64,000 bases of DNA from an uncultured Lachnospiraceae bacterium (GTDB taxonomy: Bacteria; Bacillota; Clostridia; Lachnospirales; Lachnospiraceae): positions 50,967 to 114,966 of the forward strand of contig CANQRR010000003.1 in the NCBI GenBank assembly GCA_947626285.1, written 5' to 3'. The notes beneath the pieces are model-generated. The model was not told where the DNA came from and made no database searches. It saw only the letters and a program-made list of their open reading frames with translations. Below are positions 50,932 through 60,714 of the stretch, one piece after another; position 1 is the stretch's first letter, and each line of letters starts with the position of its first letter. A program made the position numbers and the translations under genes.

Positions 50932-53900
50932 CTATGCTCTCCCGACCGCCTGTGCGATGACCCGGAGCACCTGAGCCACATCCAGAGGCTTGGACAGATG
51001 CCCGTTCATGCCGCTCTCCACTGAAAGCTTCATGTCCTCGTCGAAGGCGTTGGCCGTCAGCGCAATGATCGGGATCGACGCGGCCTGCAAATGGTCGGAA
51101 CGGCGGATGGTCTTGGTCGCCTCCCGCCCGTCCATGACCGGCATCTGAATGTCCATGAGGATCAGGTCAAACTCACCGGGATCGCTGGTGGTGAAGCGGT
51201 CAACCGCCTCCTGCCCGTTGTGCGCCTGCTCGACTGTGGCTCCGTTCATCTCAAGGATGGACTGGGCGATCTCGATGTTGAGCTCATTGTCCTCAACCAG
51301 AAGAATATGAAGCCCTTCGATGCTTGACTGCTCCGGAACAACTTCTTCCGCGAGCACCGTCTCCTCCGGCGGCTGGCAGGCTGGCAGGACGATGGTGAAA
51401 TGGAAATCGCTGCCTTCGCCCGGCGCGCTGTCCAGCTCGATCGCTCCGCCCATCATACGTACAAGGCGGCTGCTGATCGCCAGTCCCAGCCCGGTACCGC
51501 CGTACTGCCGCCCCGTGCTCTTCTCCGCCTGTTCGAAGGAGCGGAAGATGCGCTCCTGATTCTCCGGACTGACCCCGATCCCGGTATCCTTCACGGAAAA
51601 ATACACAGCTCCGTTGTCCTCCTGCTTCACAGACAGCGTAATGGAGCCGCCCTCCGGAGTGAATTTCACCGCGTTGCCCAGCAGGTTGATGAGCACCTGG
51701 TTCAGATGCAGCGTGTCCCCCTCCACCCAGGGATGGGTAAGATGGGCGTCCAACGCGTACCGGACGTTCTTGGCCTGTGTCTGCGGCCGGATCAGATCGC
51801 CCACGCCTTCCAGCAGATGCGCCAGGTCGAACGGCGCGTGTTCAATCGTCATTTTCCCGCTCTCGATCCGGGACATATCCAGGATGTCATTGAGCAGGCC
51901 AAGCAGATACTGGGAGGACTGGTCGATCTTGTCCAGATCGGAAGACACGGCCTTCTGGTCCCCGGTGTGTGTCTTGGCAATATAAGTCATTCCGATGATC
52001 GCGTTCATCGGAGTGCGGATCTCGTGGCTCATCCTCGAAAGAAAATCGCTCTTCGCCCGGCTTGCGGCGTCGTAGCGCTGACGGTTCAGATTGGCCTCGA
52101 TGACCTTGACTACCTCATGGAGCTGCCCTTTCTGCCTGTCGATGATGGCGGACTCCTCCTCCGGCTTCCGCAGGAACAGGATCGCGCCCATATAGCTCCC
52201 GCCGTCATACAGGGAAAAGGCAAATCCCGCGCGCCCGGCAGGCGCCTTGAGGAAGCGGCGCTGTTCCGCGCTCAGCTCTTCGATGTCTCTGGACGTGGCC
52301 TCATCGCCCCACAACTCTTCCTCCAGCGCGGCAAACTTCTCGGCGGTGAAGTGTTCCACCTCCTGCTCCGCCACGCTCCCGTCTCTGTGCCACTGGTAGA
52401 CGGCTGCAACCGTAAAGAAATCCCTGCTCACCTGCGACAGAATGATATCACAGACGCCCAGTTCCCTGCCAAGCTTGGGAAACAGAATGGACAGCACGGC
52501 CTCCACCTCGCTGCCCCGGTCGAACAGGGCAAATGTCAGGGGAAGGATTCCCCGGTAAGTGGATGTGGTATATTCGATCGGAGTGATCATGCTCTCGGCC
52601 AGGACGGCGTTTTCGCCCTCGGCCCACAAGGTTCCGACATTTTTCATCTTCGCGGCGGCCAACGCCCAGCAGGCGCGATCCAGCAAAGACGGATAGCGCT
52701 CTTCCTCTCTGGTCTGCGCGCAGCCGCAGGCCAGCTGAACGCGGAGGGAGCCATCCGCATACAACCGCTCCGCCCGGCGGCACAATTCCGCCGCTACCCG
52801 CTGCGCGTCCGCCTGCTCCCAGCTTTCCAGCCAGAGCAGAAACTCATCACCGCCCAGCCGCAGAAGCACGCTCTGCGCAGGGGCCTCCGTCTCCTGCCAG
52901 GACTTCAGAAGGAAGCCCAACTCCTCCAGTACCGTGTTTCCGGCCACTACGCCCATCCTCCGGTTGAGCGCGCCCAGTCCCCGGACGTCCAGCAGGATCA
53001 GGCAGCCGCCATGGCCCGCCTGAATGTTGCTGCGAATGATATCTTCCCCGGAGGCGCGGCGGTACAATCCGGTGAGCGAATCCCTGTGCAGGGACTCATA
53101 CGCCGCGGTTTCCTGAAGCTTCTGATCGTGAATGTTGTGCAGCGCCCCGATGAGCGTCCTCGGTCTGCCCTCGCCCGCGGGCAGAATACGGCCGGTCAGC
53201 TCATACCAGCGATAGTCTTTCGCCTGACCGGAAAAATCGACCCGGAAGGAAACAGACAACTCGTCTCGGGCCTCGGCCAGACGTGCCTGCAGGATCCGGC
53301 TGTCGTCCGGGTGAATATAGTCTCTGGTGTGCATTTTTTTCAAAAGGCCATCTCTGAGCTCTTCCCGTCCGCTCCCGTCCAGATTGTAGAATACGGCGCG
53401 GTCGTGATCCAGGTCGTGGGAGATCAGAATATCGGAGCTGCTCTGGAGCGCCATGCGGTAACGCTCTTTCTCCTCCAGCAGGTCATACTCGGTCTGTTTC
53501 TGCCGATCGGTAAGCCGGCGGATCGTGCCGTACAGCTCATCCACCTCGGCGATGTGGCTTGGCGGAAATTCGCCCAGTTCGTTTTCGGAACTGTTCTGAA
53601 TACAGGAGGACAAGCGGCGGATCGGCCCGGTCACATGGCGGACCAAAAAGAACGCCAGGACGACAGCCACCGCCAGAGAAAACAAGGTGGCGATCACAAA
53701 TACTCTTGAGAGCGTGTCGCTGATGCCAAAAAGGGCCTCGCGTGTCTCCACACCGGCCAGATACCAGCTCCGCTCATAGAAAGGCGTGTTCGTATTGTAA
53801 AGGCGCAGGGGCTGCAGTACCAGATAATCCTCGTGATCGCCGTGCGCAACTGAAAACAGATCCTCCACCCCCGCAGAAACCGGAGATACCTCCTCCATGT

Positions 53901-54831
53901 CCAACGCCAGCTGTCCGGCCACCGGGCCGGCCGCGTGGACCAGGTGATAGCTCTCCTCGCCGGAGCGTTCCAGAAGCAGATATCCACCCCTCTGGCCGGA
54001 ATCCACCTCCTGATAGGGCAGACTCTCGCTCAGATGCGTCAGGGAGATCTCGATGCCCATCACGCCCCATATCTCCCCCGCGTCCGAGATCAGAGGAATT
54101 GAGCAGGTGATCATCTGATAGGGATCGTTGGGGTTGTCCTCAAGGCAGAACGGATGACTCCAGAAACACAGATCGGCCGCGTCCTGCTGCGGATACTCAA
54201 CTCCGGCAAGATACGGCGCATAAAAGAACTGATCCGCCTCCCGGGTTCCCTGCGGCTCCAGATTCAACCGGGTCTTCCAGTCGATGTCCAGAGGGATCTG
54301 ATAAGTCTGGGACACCGCGGAAGGACCGATCGTCAGCATCAGATCGGAATAGTCGGCCGGATGCGTATCCGGATCTCCATCCCGCAGATAAAGCGCGCTC
54401 AGTTCCCCGCCCTGTTTTGCGATTTCTTCCTGCGCCAGCACAAGGAAAGCGCCGGTAACGGAATTTTTCCGCATCATGTAACCCCAGGTGGGCAGCATGG
54501 AGGCAAGATATTCTTCCTGCAAAACCGCGTCGTCCTGAAATTCCCGGAGGCTGATCCCTCGCCCCTCCAGCAGTTCGGACAGCGTCTGGTTCGCCGCCGC
54601 ATACTCTTCGTCCATCTCAGACCACTGCCGGACCATCTGCCCTTCCAGTATGATCTGGCGGGTCTCTGTCACCTGACTCAGCCGATTTGCCGCATAGCCG
54701 CGGAGCGTGGAAAAGGTTCCGCCCCGGATAACCGTCCCAAAGGAGAGGGCAGCCTGCATGATCACCAGAAAGAGAAGCGGAATCAGCACAAGCCAGAAGA
54801 TCCGCCGTCCACGGCCTTGATTATGCTCCAT
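50932..54831 (-). CDS. Hybrid sensor histidine kinase with PAS, GGDEF and receiver domains
   Basis: 1,299 residues. Signal-anchor helix (IFWLVLIPLLFLVIMQ), large extracellular Cache-type sensor to about 375, second membrane helix (VIATLFSLAVAVVLAFFLV), HAMP, PAS (about 470-590), GGDEF domain with intact GGDEF in LLRLGGDEFLLWL near 660, a GAF-like region (about 780-910), HisKA with SHEIRTPMNAIIG near 930, ATPase with GTGLGLAIS, and a C-terminal receiver with LILMDIQMPVMDG near 1225. Start ATG 54831 after GGGAGG; an upstream GTG is too near the ribosome site. Encoded just downstream of an orphan sugar-binding lipoprotein that may present its ligand. Confidence 0.93.
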   Translation of the reverse strand: MEHNQGRGRRIFWLVLIPLLFLVIMQAALSFGTVIRGGTFSTLRGYAANRLSQVTETRQIILEGQMVRQWSEMDEEYAAANQTLSELLEGRGISLREFQDDAVLQEEYLASMLPTWGYMMRKNSVTGAFLVLAQEEIAKQGGELSALYLRDGDPDTHPADYSDLMLTIGPSAVSQTYQIPLDIDWKTRLNLEPQGTREADQFFYAPYLAGVEYPQQDAADLCFWSHPFCLEDNPNDPYQMITCSIPLISDAGEIWGVMGIEISLTHLSESLPYQEVDSGQRGGYLLLERSGEESYHLVHAAGPVAGQLALDMEEVSPVSAGVEDLFSVAHGDHEDYLVLQPLRLYNTNTPFYERSWYLAGVETREALFGISDTLSRVFVIATLFSLAVAVVLAFFLVRHVTGPIRRLSSCIQNSSENELGEFPPSHIAEVDELYGTIRRLTDRQKQTEYDLLEEKERYRMALQSSSDILISHDLDHDRAVFYNLDGSGREELRDGLLKKMHTRDYIHPDDSRILQARLAEARDELSVSFRVDFSGQAKDYRWYELTGRILPAGEGRPRTLIGALHNIHDQKLQETAAYESLHRDSLTGLYRRASGEDIIRSNIQAGHGGCLILLDVRGLGALNRRMGVVAGNTVLEELGFLLKSWQETEAPAQSVLLRLGGDEFLLWLESWEQADAQRVAAELCRRAERLYADGSLRVQLACGCAQTREEERYPSLLDRACWALAAAKMKNVGTLWAEGENAVLAESMITPIEYTTSTYRGILPLTFALFDRGSEVEAVLSILFPKLGRELGVCDIILSQVSRDFFTVAAVYQWHRDGSVAEQEVEHFTAEKFAALEEELWGDEATSRDIEELSAEQRRFLKAPAGRAGFAFSLYDGGSYMGAILFLRKPEEESAIIDRQKGQLHEVVKVIEANLNRQRYDAASRAKSDFLSRMSHEIRTPMNAIIGMTYIAKTHTGDQKAVSSDLDKIDQSSQYLLGLLNDILDMSRIESGKMTIEHAPFDLAHLLEGVGDLIRPQTQAKNVRYALDAHLTHPWVEGDTLHLNQVLINLLGNAVKFTPEGGSITLSVKQEDNGAVYFSVKDTGIGVSPENQERIFRSFEQAEKSTGRQYGGTGLGLAISSRLVRMMGGAIELDSAPGEGSDFHFTIVLPACQPPEETVLAEEVVPEQSSIEGLHILLVEDNELNIEIAQSILEMNGATVEQAHNGQEAVDRFTTSDPGEFDLILMDIQMPVMDGREATKTIRRSDHLQAASIPIIALTANAFDEDMKLSVESGMNGHLSKPLDVAQVLRVIAQAVGRA

Positions 54832-54943
54832 TTTGCCCACCTCCCGTCACAAATCGTCCCATACTCGTCAGAACATTTCTTTTGAGCCAGCTGTCTTCCT
54901 GTGATTTACCTTTCACTCTGACAGTCTGGCACATGTTTTGGCA

Positions 54944-56404
54944 CTATTCCACCGACTGCTCCAGAGCGGTCCGGAACTCCGCAAACCAGCTCTGGAACGC
55001 TGCCTCATCCACATACGGGGCAGCTGCCTCCTCCAGATCGACGCCCTGCGCAAGCTGCTCTTCCACTGATGCCCGATCGGCGGCCGCCTTGTCCGCCAGG
55101 TTGTACTCCAGCACCTTCCGCGCCGCGGCCCCCTTGTCAAAGGCCTTGTTGGTATACAGCGTTGAATCCTCCATCATGTCAAAGCACATCGCCATGGTGT
55201 CGTATGTCTTAGGATCGATCTCGAGATCGTTCTCCTCGATCACAGTGTCCATTTTCTCTTTCGAAAAAGCGTCCTTCTTGACCGGCATGTAACCGGAAGT
55301 GCAGCTGAACAGCAGATTGTTCTCCGTCTGGGTAAACCACTCCAGGAACAGCACGGAGGCATACTCCCGCTCCTTCGTGCTCTTGGTGACTACCATGCCG
55401 GCGCCCTGCTGGACCGCATAGTTCTCTCCACCCTCAAAGATCGGAGCCGGAAGGATCAGATACTCGATCTCCCTGCTGCCCTCGCTGTTCTCCACCGTGC
55501 TCGGGAAGTAGTTGGCCGAAGTCGTGGAACCTGTGTAAGCGATCAGATCCCCGGTCGTCACGTCGTCCGAACGGAAGCGTCCGTTGGCGGCAAAATACCC
55601 TTTCACAAACGGGACATAGTAGGTATCCCAGATCTTTTTCATCACGTCTTCCTTCACCTGGAAGGTCACCTTGTCCCCGTCCACCTGGAACAGCTCGGTC
55701 CCCAGCTGCATGGATCCGATAATGAACAGGTTGGCCATCGCATCCCGTCCGTAAAACGCCTGTCCGTCGTTCGGCACATCCGGGGTCTGCGCGTCCGTCC
55801 ACTCATAATAGGCCTTGGCCGTCTCAGCCACGCCCTCCATGGTGGCAAGGTCGTCCACCGATGCACCGGTCGCTTCCGCGAAAGGCTCCCAGTCAGTCAT
55901 GCTCATCATAAAGACTTCGCTCGACTTGGCAGTCGGGAAGATCCGAAGTTCTCCGTCCGCTCCGATCCGCCCCTCCTCCAGGAAGGAGTCCACATACTGA
56001 TCCATATCTTCCTCGGACATATAGTCCTCCAGATCTACCAGCACGCCCATCTGCTCGATCGTATAGGCCGTATCCGCGTAGGATGAAAAGATATCCGGCG
56101 GCTCGCTACTCCCCACCTCTTTGTTGAACGCGGCCAGCACGCTGGTCTCCAGGTCACTGACATTGCCCTGACTGTGGGCTTCCACATAGACGCCCTCCTC
56201 CTTGCCGACCGTGCGGTTGAACTCCTCCACCAGCTGGTCGAAAGCCGCCTGCTGCGTGCCGTTGTAATAATGCCAGACTGTGATACTGGTGGGATTCTCG
56301 GGATCCAGCGGGCTCTTGCCGCTCCCGGAATTTCCCTTGGAGCAGCCTGTAAGCAGTGAGACAGCCGCCATGCAGGAAAATAAAAGGATCCGTCTTCTCT
56401 TCAT
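54944..56404 (-). CDS. Extracellular solute-binding lipoprotein (family 1), orphan
   Basis: 486-residue carbohydrate-binding lipoprotein: signal peptide with lipobox LLTGCSKG, then ITVWHYYNGTQQAAFDQLVEEF, the typical opening of family 1 binding proteins, DIFSSYADTAYTIEQMG and AYTGSTTSANYFPST. No permease or ATPase gene is adjacent; instead the next gene is the hybrid sensor kinase, so it is likely a sensor subunit rather than a transporter part. Start ATG 56404; a TTG two codons earlier is possible. Confidence 0.9.
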   Translation of the reverse strand: MKRRRILLFSCMAAVSLLTGCSKGNSGSGKSPLDPENPTSITVWHYYNGTQQAAFDQLVEEFNRTVGKEEGVYVEAHSQGNVSDLETSVLAAFNKEVGSSEPPDIFSSYADTAYTIEQMGVLVDLEDYMSEEDMDQYVDSFLEEGRIGADGELRIFPTAKSSEVFMMSMTDWEPFAEATGASVDDLATMEGVAETAKAYYEWTDAQTPDVPNDGQAFYGRDAMANLFIIGSMQLGTELFQVDGDKVTFQVKEDVMKKIWDTYYVPFVKGYFAANGRFRSDDVTTGDLIAYTGSTTSANYFPSTVENSEGSREIEYLILPAPIFEGGENYAVQQGAGMVVTKSTKEREYASVLFLEWFTQTENNLLFSCTSGYMPVKKDAFSKEKMDTVIEENDLEIDPKTYDTMAMCFDMMEDSTLYTNKAFDKGAAARKVLEYNLADKAAADRASVEEQLAQGVDLEEAAAPYVDEAAFQSWFAEFRTALEQSVE

Positions 56405-56478
56405 AGTCAATATTCCTTTCCGCTTTTAAAAAAGGGAATCACAGCCATGGTGATCCCCAGTCTGTATAGTCCTATGAA

Positions 56479-56507
56479 ATTATAGCAGAATCGCCTGGAT
56501 TATACAA
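56479..56507 (-). promoter_or_regulatory. Promoter of the binding-protein/sensor-kinase unit
   Basis: Minus strand TTGTAT (56507-56502), 17 bases, TATAAT (56484-56479), 75 bases ahead of the binding-protein start. Confidence 0.7.
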
Positions 56508-56553
56508 GTTAGAAATGGCGCTCCTGTAATTACAGCAAGATCAGGCGAAACCG

Positions 56554-56994
56554 CTACAGAATTCTCCGGATCAGAAAAAACGCCGCGGTTCCAATCAAAA
56601 TAAGAAGCACGCCCACAACGCCGAAGATCCTGAGCAGCTTGCCCCAGTTCTCCTCCTCCACGTAATAGCTGTCCGGATCTTCAGGATCGTAAAATACGAC
56701 TACCGACTGCCCCGGCTCGAATTTTGGCTGGGCAGTTCCGAAAGAGCTGAGCTTTTCATACTGCGTCCCGTTGGCGCGATAGGCATAGACCGCATTCCAG
56801 GAATACGACGTTCGCCCGTCGGAATCGCTGTGGGAAACTCTGCGCATATCCGCTACTTTCCCTACTGTCTGGGCGGTACAGCGCTCACGCTTTTGGGCGC
56901 GGGACCTTCCGACTCCGGCGGATATGGCGATGAAAATCAACCCAATGAAAAGAAAAATACCGGGAAACAGATATACGGCGACGTCATTTGACAT
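56554..56994 (-). CDS. DUF3592 membrane protein
   Basis: 146 residues: N-terminal membrane helix (YLFPGIFLFIGLIFIAIS), a soluble beta-rich domain with RTSYSWNAVYAYRANGTQYE and GQSVVVFYDPEDPDSYYVEE, and a C-terminal membrane helix (IFGVVGVLLILIGTAAFFLI). This is the DUF3592 pattern; function unknown. Monocistronic. Confidence 0.85.
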   Translation of the reverse strand: MSNDVAVYLFPGIFLFIGLIFIAISAGVGRSRAQKRERCTAQTVGKVADMRRVSHSDSDGRTSYSWNAVYAYRANGTQYEKLSSFGTAQPKFEPGQSVVVFYDPEDPDSYYVEEENWGKLLRIFGVVGVLLILIGTAAFFLIRRIL

Positions 56995-57204
56995 AGGGGA
57001 CCTCCTGTAAAAATCTATCCTTGTTTTCGGGCGCTTTGTTTTTCCCTATTATACAACATCACGCAGCTTATGTCATCAGATTAACAGCGCAATCATTCGT
57101 TTCCAAATGATTACATCCTGTTTACTGGCATTTTTCGCGCACATCTGCTATACTGTTTTCAGAAAGCCAACAAAAACAATCATCCTATATCGGGGAGGAT
57201 ATTT

Positions 57205-58035
57205 ATGAGATCCGTCGGAATCGTCGCCTGCTCCAACGCGCAGAAACCAGAATGGCGCGAACAAAATCAAAACCTTATTCATTTTCTTGAGGGAAACGGA
57301 AAAAAAGTGCTTGTCAGCAACTGCATCTATGAAAAGAAAGGCGTGTTCTCCGGCAGCGGAAAAGAACGCGCATCCGAACTGATGAAGTTCTTTTCCGACC
57401 CTGAGGTAGATGAAATTTACGATATTTCCGGAGGCGACATAGCCAACGAAATACTCGATTATCTGGATTTCGATGTGATTCAAAAGAGTCGCGCCACATT
57501 CTGGGGATACAGCGACCTCACGACTATTATCAACGCGATCTATACGCAAACCGGCAAAAGCAGCATATTGTTTCAGGTTAAGACTATGGTCCAGGGCGAT
57601 CATCAAAGTCTGCAACGGCAGCGTTTTCTCGACAGAACTGATCTCTTCCAGCCGTCCTTCCGCTTCATTCAGGGCGACTCTGTCCGCGGGACCGTAATCG
57701 GCGGAAACATAAGATGCTTCCTGAAGCTTGCAGGAACAAAATACTTTCCCGACGTCACCGGTAAAGTTTTGCTGATGGAATCCTTGGACGGTAAAGTGCC
57801 GCAGATGACAACCTATCTCTCGCAGCTGAAGTCCTGCGGTGTATTTGATAAAATCAGCGGAATCCTGCTCGGCACATTCTGTGAGATGGAAACGCTCAAC
57901 TGTCAGCCGAATATAGCCTCTCTCGTCCGCTCATTTGCCGGAGAGCAGATGCCGATCGCACAGACCAGAGAGATTGGGCATTGGAGCGATTCCAAAGCAA
58001 TCTGGATCGGAACGGAGATCAACATTAAAAAATAG
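57205..58035 (+). CDS. S66-family peptidase (LD-carboxypeptidase / MccF-like)
   Basis: 276-residue cytoplasmic serine peptidase. Nucleophile Ser in FWGYSDLTTI, Glu in LLMESLDGK and His in IGHWSDSKAIWIG; the SGGDIANEILD segment is also typical. S66 enzymes trim the murein tetrapeptide or, as MccF, cleave antibiotic peptides such as microcin C; this short form with no signal peptide fits either. Start ATG 57205 with GGGGAGG upstream and a TATACT box at about 57150. Confidence 0.88.
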   Translation: MRSVGIVACSNAQKPEWREQNQNLIHFLEGNGKKVLVSNCIYEKKGVFSGSGKERASELMKFFSDPEVDEIYDISGGDIANEILDYLDFDVIQKSRATFWGYSDLTTIINAIYTQTGKSSILFQVKTMVQGDHQSLQRQRFLDRTDLFQPSFRFIQGDSVRGTVIGGNIRCFLKLAGTKYFPDVTGKVLLMESLDGKVPQMTTYLSQLKSCGVFDKISGILLGTFCEMETLNCQPNIASLVRSFAGEQMPIAQTREIGHWSDSKAIWIGTEINIKK

Positions 58036-58062
58036 ACAGGTTTCCACGCATAATCATGGTGC

Positions 58063-58773
58063 CTAACTCCTCAATTCCTGCAGAATGTATTCATATACCG
58101 CCTGTTCCGTGATTTCTTTCTCCTGTTTCTGCAGTTCTCTTGTAATATCCCACCAGTAATAAGAAAACAGCGTTTCGCCCTCTTCACTATTTACCAGACA
58201 TTTCAGACAGCCTCCATTGCTAAACTCCGTTTCCCTAAAGTATATTTCTGTCAACAGTTCCGCCGTCTCGGCCGCATTGTCTTTTGTGCAGGCAAACAGA
58301 TAATCCTCCCAATTCGTCTCATCAAGTCTGCTTCCCTTTTCCTGTCTGTACTGAGACAAGTCATATTTCTTGTCCAGACTTTCCTCTATGCAAAGCTGTC
58401 CGTACGTGTCATCAACATAGCTGAAATAGTCCGGAGCATGGAAGTTTCCATCTCCTTTTTCAACCAAACCGTATCCGCGTACATACGCATGAAATTGCCT
58501 TCCCTGAGTGTCCTGAAGCGCATAGGTCCACATATGTACATATCCCGTGCCTTTCGTTTCAACCTCTTTCGTCACAAATTCTGTTGATAGCAGTTCAAAT
58601 TCCTGATCATACTTTTCACTTAACGTATCCAGCATCGCTCTCTGTGCGTGAACGTTATATTTGTTATAAAAAAAGCACTTTAACAGAAGGCAATAGATTC
58701 CACCGCAGCAAACTGCAATTCCGGCAATTATTATGATAATCTTCTTTCTGCTCTTCAAAATCATATCCCTCAT
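58063..58773 (-). CDS. Unknown membrane-anchored protein
   Basis: About 236 residues. One N-terminal membrane helix (KIIIIIAGIAVCCGGIYCLLL) after a Lys-rich start, then an extracytoplasmic domain rich in acidic and aromatic residues (VHMWTYALQDTQGRQFHAYV, FSYVDDTYGQLCIEES). No family recognised. The start is uncertain: ATG codons at 58773 and 58764 both lack a convincing ribosome site. Codon use is more AT-rich than in the first 57 kb. Confidence 0.7.
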   Translation of the reverse strand: MRDMILKSRKKIIIIIAGIAVCCGGIYCLLLKCFFYNKYNVHAQRAMLDTLSEKYDQEFELLSTEFVTKEVETKGTGYVHMWTYALQDTQGRQFHAYVRGYGLVEKGDGNFHAPDYFSYVDDTYGQLCIEESLDKKYDLSQYRQEKGSRLDETNWEDYLFACTKDNAAETAELLTEIYFRETEFSNGGCLKCLVNSEEGETLFSYYWWDITRELQKQEKEITEQAVYEYILQELRS

Positions 58774-58907
58774 CTTTTGTGAAATCTTGTTGTTGAATTT
58801 TAAGTGGGCAGGCATAATTTATTTCTTTTTTCGATTATACATAAAAGTATATGTCAGTTCAACCGAAAACACGCCTTTCGTTACGAATCAAAATACGCCC
58901 AAATATG

Positions 58908-59555
58908 CTATATGATCTGCTTCACCTCACGGTAGATCTTCAGTCCATTTTCTCTTCCGAACTGCTTCAGAGAGTCCCGATAGAGAATTTTGAGGGGCTT
59001 CGGCGGTTCAATCAGGTTCATGATCTGTTCGATAAGATTTTCATAACAGGTGTGCGCGAAACTGTCTTCCAGCCTCTTGCGTATTCTCTGGCGCTCTGCG
59101 TATTTCTCATACTCTTCCTCAAGACGAATTTCCTGTTTTTCCAGACAGATACGCCGCTGTCGAAAGCTGTTCTCTCCCGAGGCGGCTATGCATTGCTCAA
59201 CGTTCGGGCGCAGAATAATATCTCTGGGTATCGACGTACAGTTCTTCCAGTATTCCCTGACTGCTTGGAACCCCGTATCATTACTTACAATTGCAGTCAT
59301 ACCGGTATATCCTTGCCCATAAATCTCCCCAATGCGGGATGCAATATAAAAATCCAGAGCGTTCTTCCGTGCCTTTTGCAACTTACAGATCTGGAATTCA
59401 CAACCGGATTCTTTCACTAGAAAAAACCGTCTCTGCTCAATCTTCATACAAGCTTGACTGTAAAAAATTGTCACAGAATCGTCCGGCTGGAGATATTCTG
59501 CTCCCTGCAAACCCCGGCTCCCTATATTCTCAAAATCAATCATAAAATGTATCAA
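58908..59555 (-). CDS. NYN-domain (PIN-like) predicted ribonuclease
   Basis: 215 residues. NYN/PIN-like acidic residues occur in FMIDFENIGS, NALDFYIASRIGEIY and AIVSNDTGFQAV, the characteristic three-motif core; the C-terminal half is charged and helical. Members are predicted RNA nucleases in RNA processing or toxin-like systems. I use a TTG start at 59555 because GGAG lies seven bases upstream; the ATG at 59543 is too far from it. Confidence 0.85.
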   Translation of the reverse strand: MIHFMIDFENIGSRGLQGAEYLQPDDSVTIFYSQACMKIEQRRFFLVKESGCEFQICKLQKARKNALDFYIASRIGEIYGQGYTGMTAIVSNDTGFQAVREYWKNCTSIPRDIILRPNVEQCIAASGENSFRQRRICLEKQEIRLEEEYEKYAERQRIRKRLEDSFAHTCYENLIEQIMNLIEPPKPLKILYRDSLKQFGRENGLKIYREVKQII

Positions 59556-59777
59556 TCAAATGCTCCTTTTTAACAAGTGAAATGCCTACAGCACAGCCAT
59601 GGGGATGACCTCACGTCAACCGATTCAACACGAAACCCTTCTCATGGATTTCAGCATATCAGATATGCCTATAAGACAGTTCAGCCTTTACCCGTAACAG
59701 TTCAAGTGCAAAATCTGTAACCCTTCACAATTAACGAACGATCCAAAATTAAAAACTGTTAAGTTCTCCATTGCGGG

Positions 59778-59850
59778 CTCCTGAAGAGAGATTCGAACTC
59801 TCGACAACATGGTTACAAGCCATGTGCTCTACCTGCTGAGCTATTTAGGA
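59778..59850 (-). tRNA. tRNA-Thr (anticodon UGU), imperfect acceptor stem
   Basis: Minus-strand cloverleaf: acceptor TCCTAAA/TTCAGGA with one A-C mismatch and a U1-A72 pair, D-arm GCTC...GAGC, anticodon arm CATGG-CTTGTAA-CCATG (anticodon TGT), T-arm GAGAG-TTCGAAT-CTCTC. No CCA is encoded. The unusual first pair and mismatch suggest an accessory or decaying tRNA gene. The rest of 59556-59959 holds no gene; a CCCCG-CTGT-CGGGG hairpin at 59908-59921 may end the upstream gene. Confidence 0.8.
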
Positions 59851-59959
59851 AATCCTTGCATAGATCTTCCGTGTTTTCAGCACACTGATCTGTTAGAGAC
59901 AGCATAACCCCGCTGTCGGGGAAACCGGGTTAGAGGTTTTCGTGCTGCAGGCAAAGAAT

Positions 59960-60619
59960 TTAAAATTCTACAAAGGTCGTCGCATTGGATACTTTGATTT
60001 GAGTATCCAACTCCGTAAGCAGCTTTTCTCTGTTTTCATGAATCTCCTCAATCTTTTTCCGAACATCCAATGGGTCTACAAACTCGGCTGTATTCTCTTT
60101 TACGTATGCGTTCACCACTTCAAGCGGTTTATCATCTTTCGTCTTGGCATCCTTACCCAGAATACTGAGGCGCATACTCTCTGCAGTTAATTCCAGCTGT
60201 CTGTTTTTATTCTCAATCGTAAGCAGGCATTTGTCCAGTTCATTTTTCATTTTTTGGTACAGGCTCTGTTCGAACTCCGCTTCATCCTCATAGGCCCCAT
60301 AACCTCGCATCCTGCCTCTGAGGGAAATAGCGCCCGCAACCGTATAATCTCCAAAGGAAGTATGGATCATAGTTGCTGCATTTGACGCAACGATCGCTGC
60401 ATCAATCCTCCCATATCTTTCAATCAAATCCATGATCTGCTGATATGCGCTCTCCGCTTCCTTCCGGAAGTCCTCTTCCGAAACTCTGCGCTCCAACACT
60501 TTTTCCTCATTGTGCTTCTTTACGTCCGCAAAGGAAGCTTTTGCTATCTTGTCCTGAATTTTCTTGACAAGCAAATCCCTCTCGTCTAACGCCTGCGTCA
60601 CCAACATTTTCTCTGACAT
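59960..60619 (-). CDS. Unknown helical protein
   Basis: 219 residues, no confident family. Helical start with LVTQALDERDLLVKKIQDKI, a central segment RIDAAIVASNAATMIHTSFG then TVAGAISLRGRMRGYG, and a coiled-coil end (EIHENREKLLTELDTQI). The layout faintly recalls the DIP1984/DUF6847 group (helix, then an asparagine-rich turn, then helix), which I would not rely on. Start ATG 60619 with GGGAGG. Preceded by a helix-turn-helix gene in the same direction. Confidence 0.75.
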   Translation of the reverse strand: MSEKMLVTQALDERDLLVKKIQDKIAKASFADVKKHNEEKVLERRVSEEDFRKEAESAYQQIMDLIERYGRIDAAIVASNAATMIHTSFGDYTVAGAISLRGRMRGYGAYEDEAEFEQSLYQKMKNELDKCLLTIENKNRQLELTAESMRLSILGKDAKTKDDKPLEVVNAYVKENTAEFVDPLDVRKKIEEIHENREKLLTELDTQIKVSNATTFVEF

Positions 60620-60714
60620 AGAAAAATCCTCCCTTCAAACAATCTTCAGATAAGATCATTCTAAAGGAGGATTCGATATTTGTCATTGAACTTGTAGTAC
60701 AATCGTCAGTCAAT

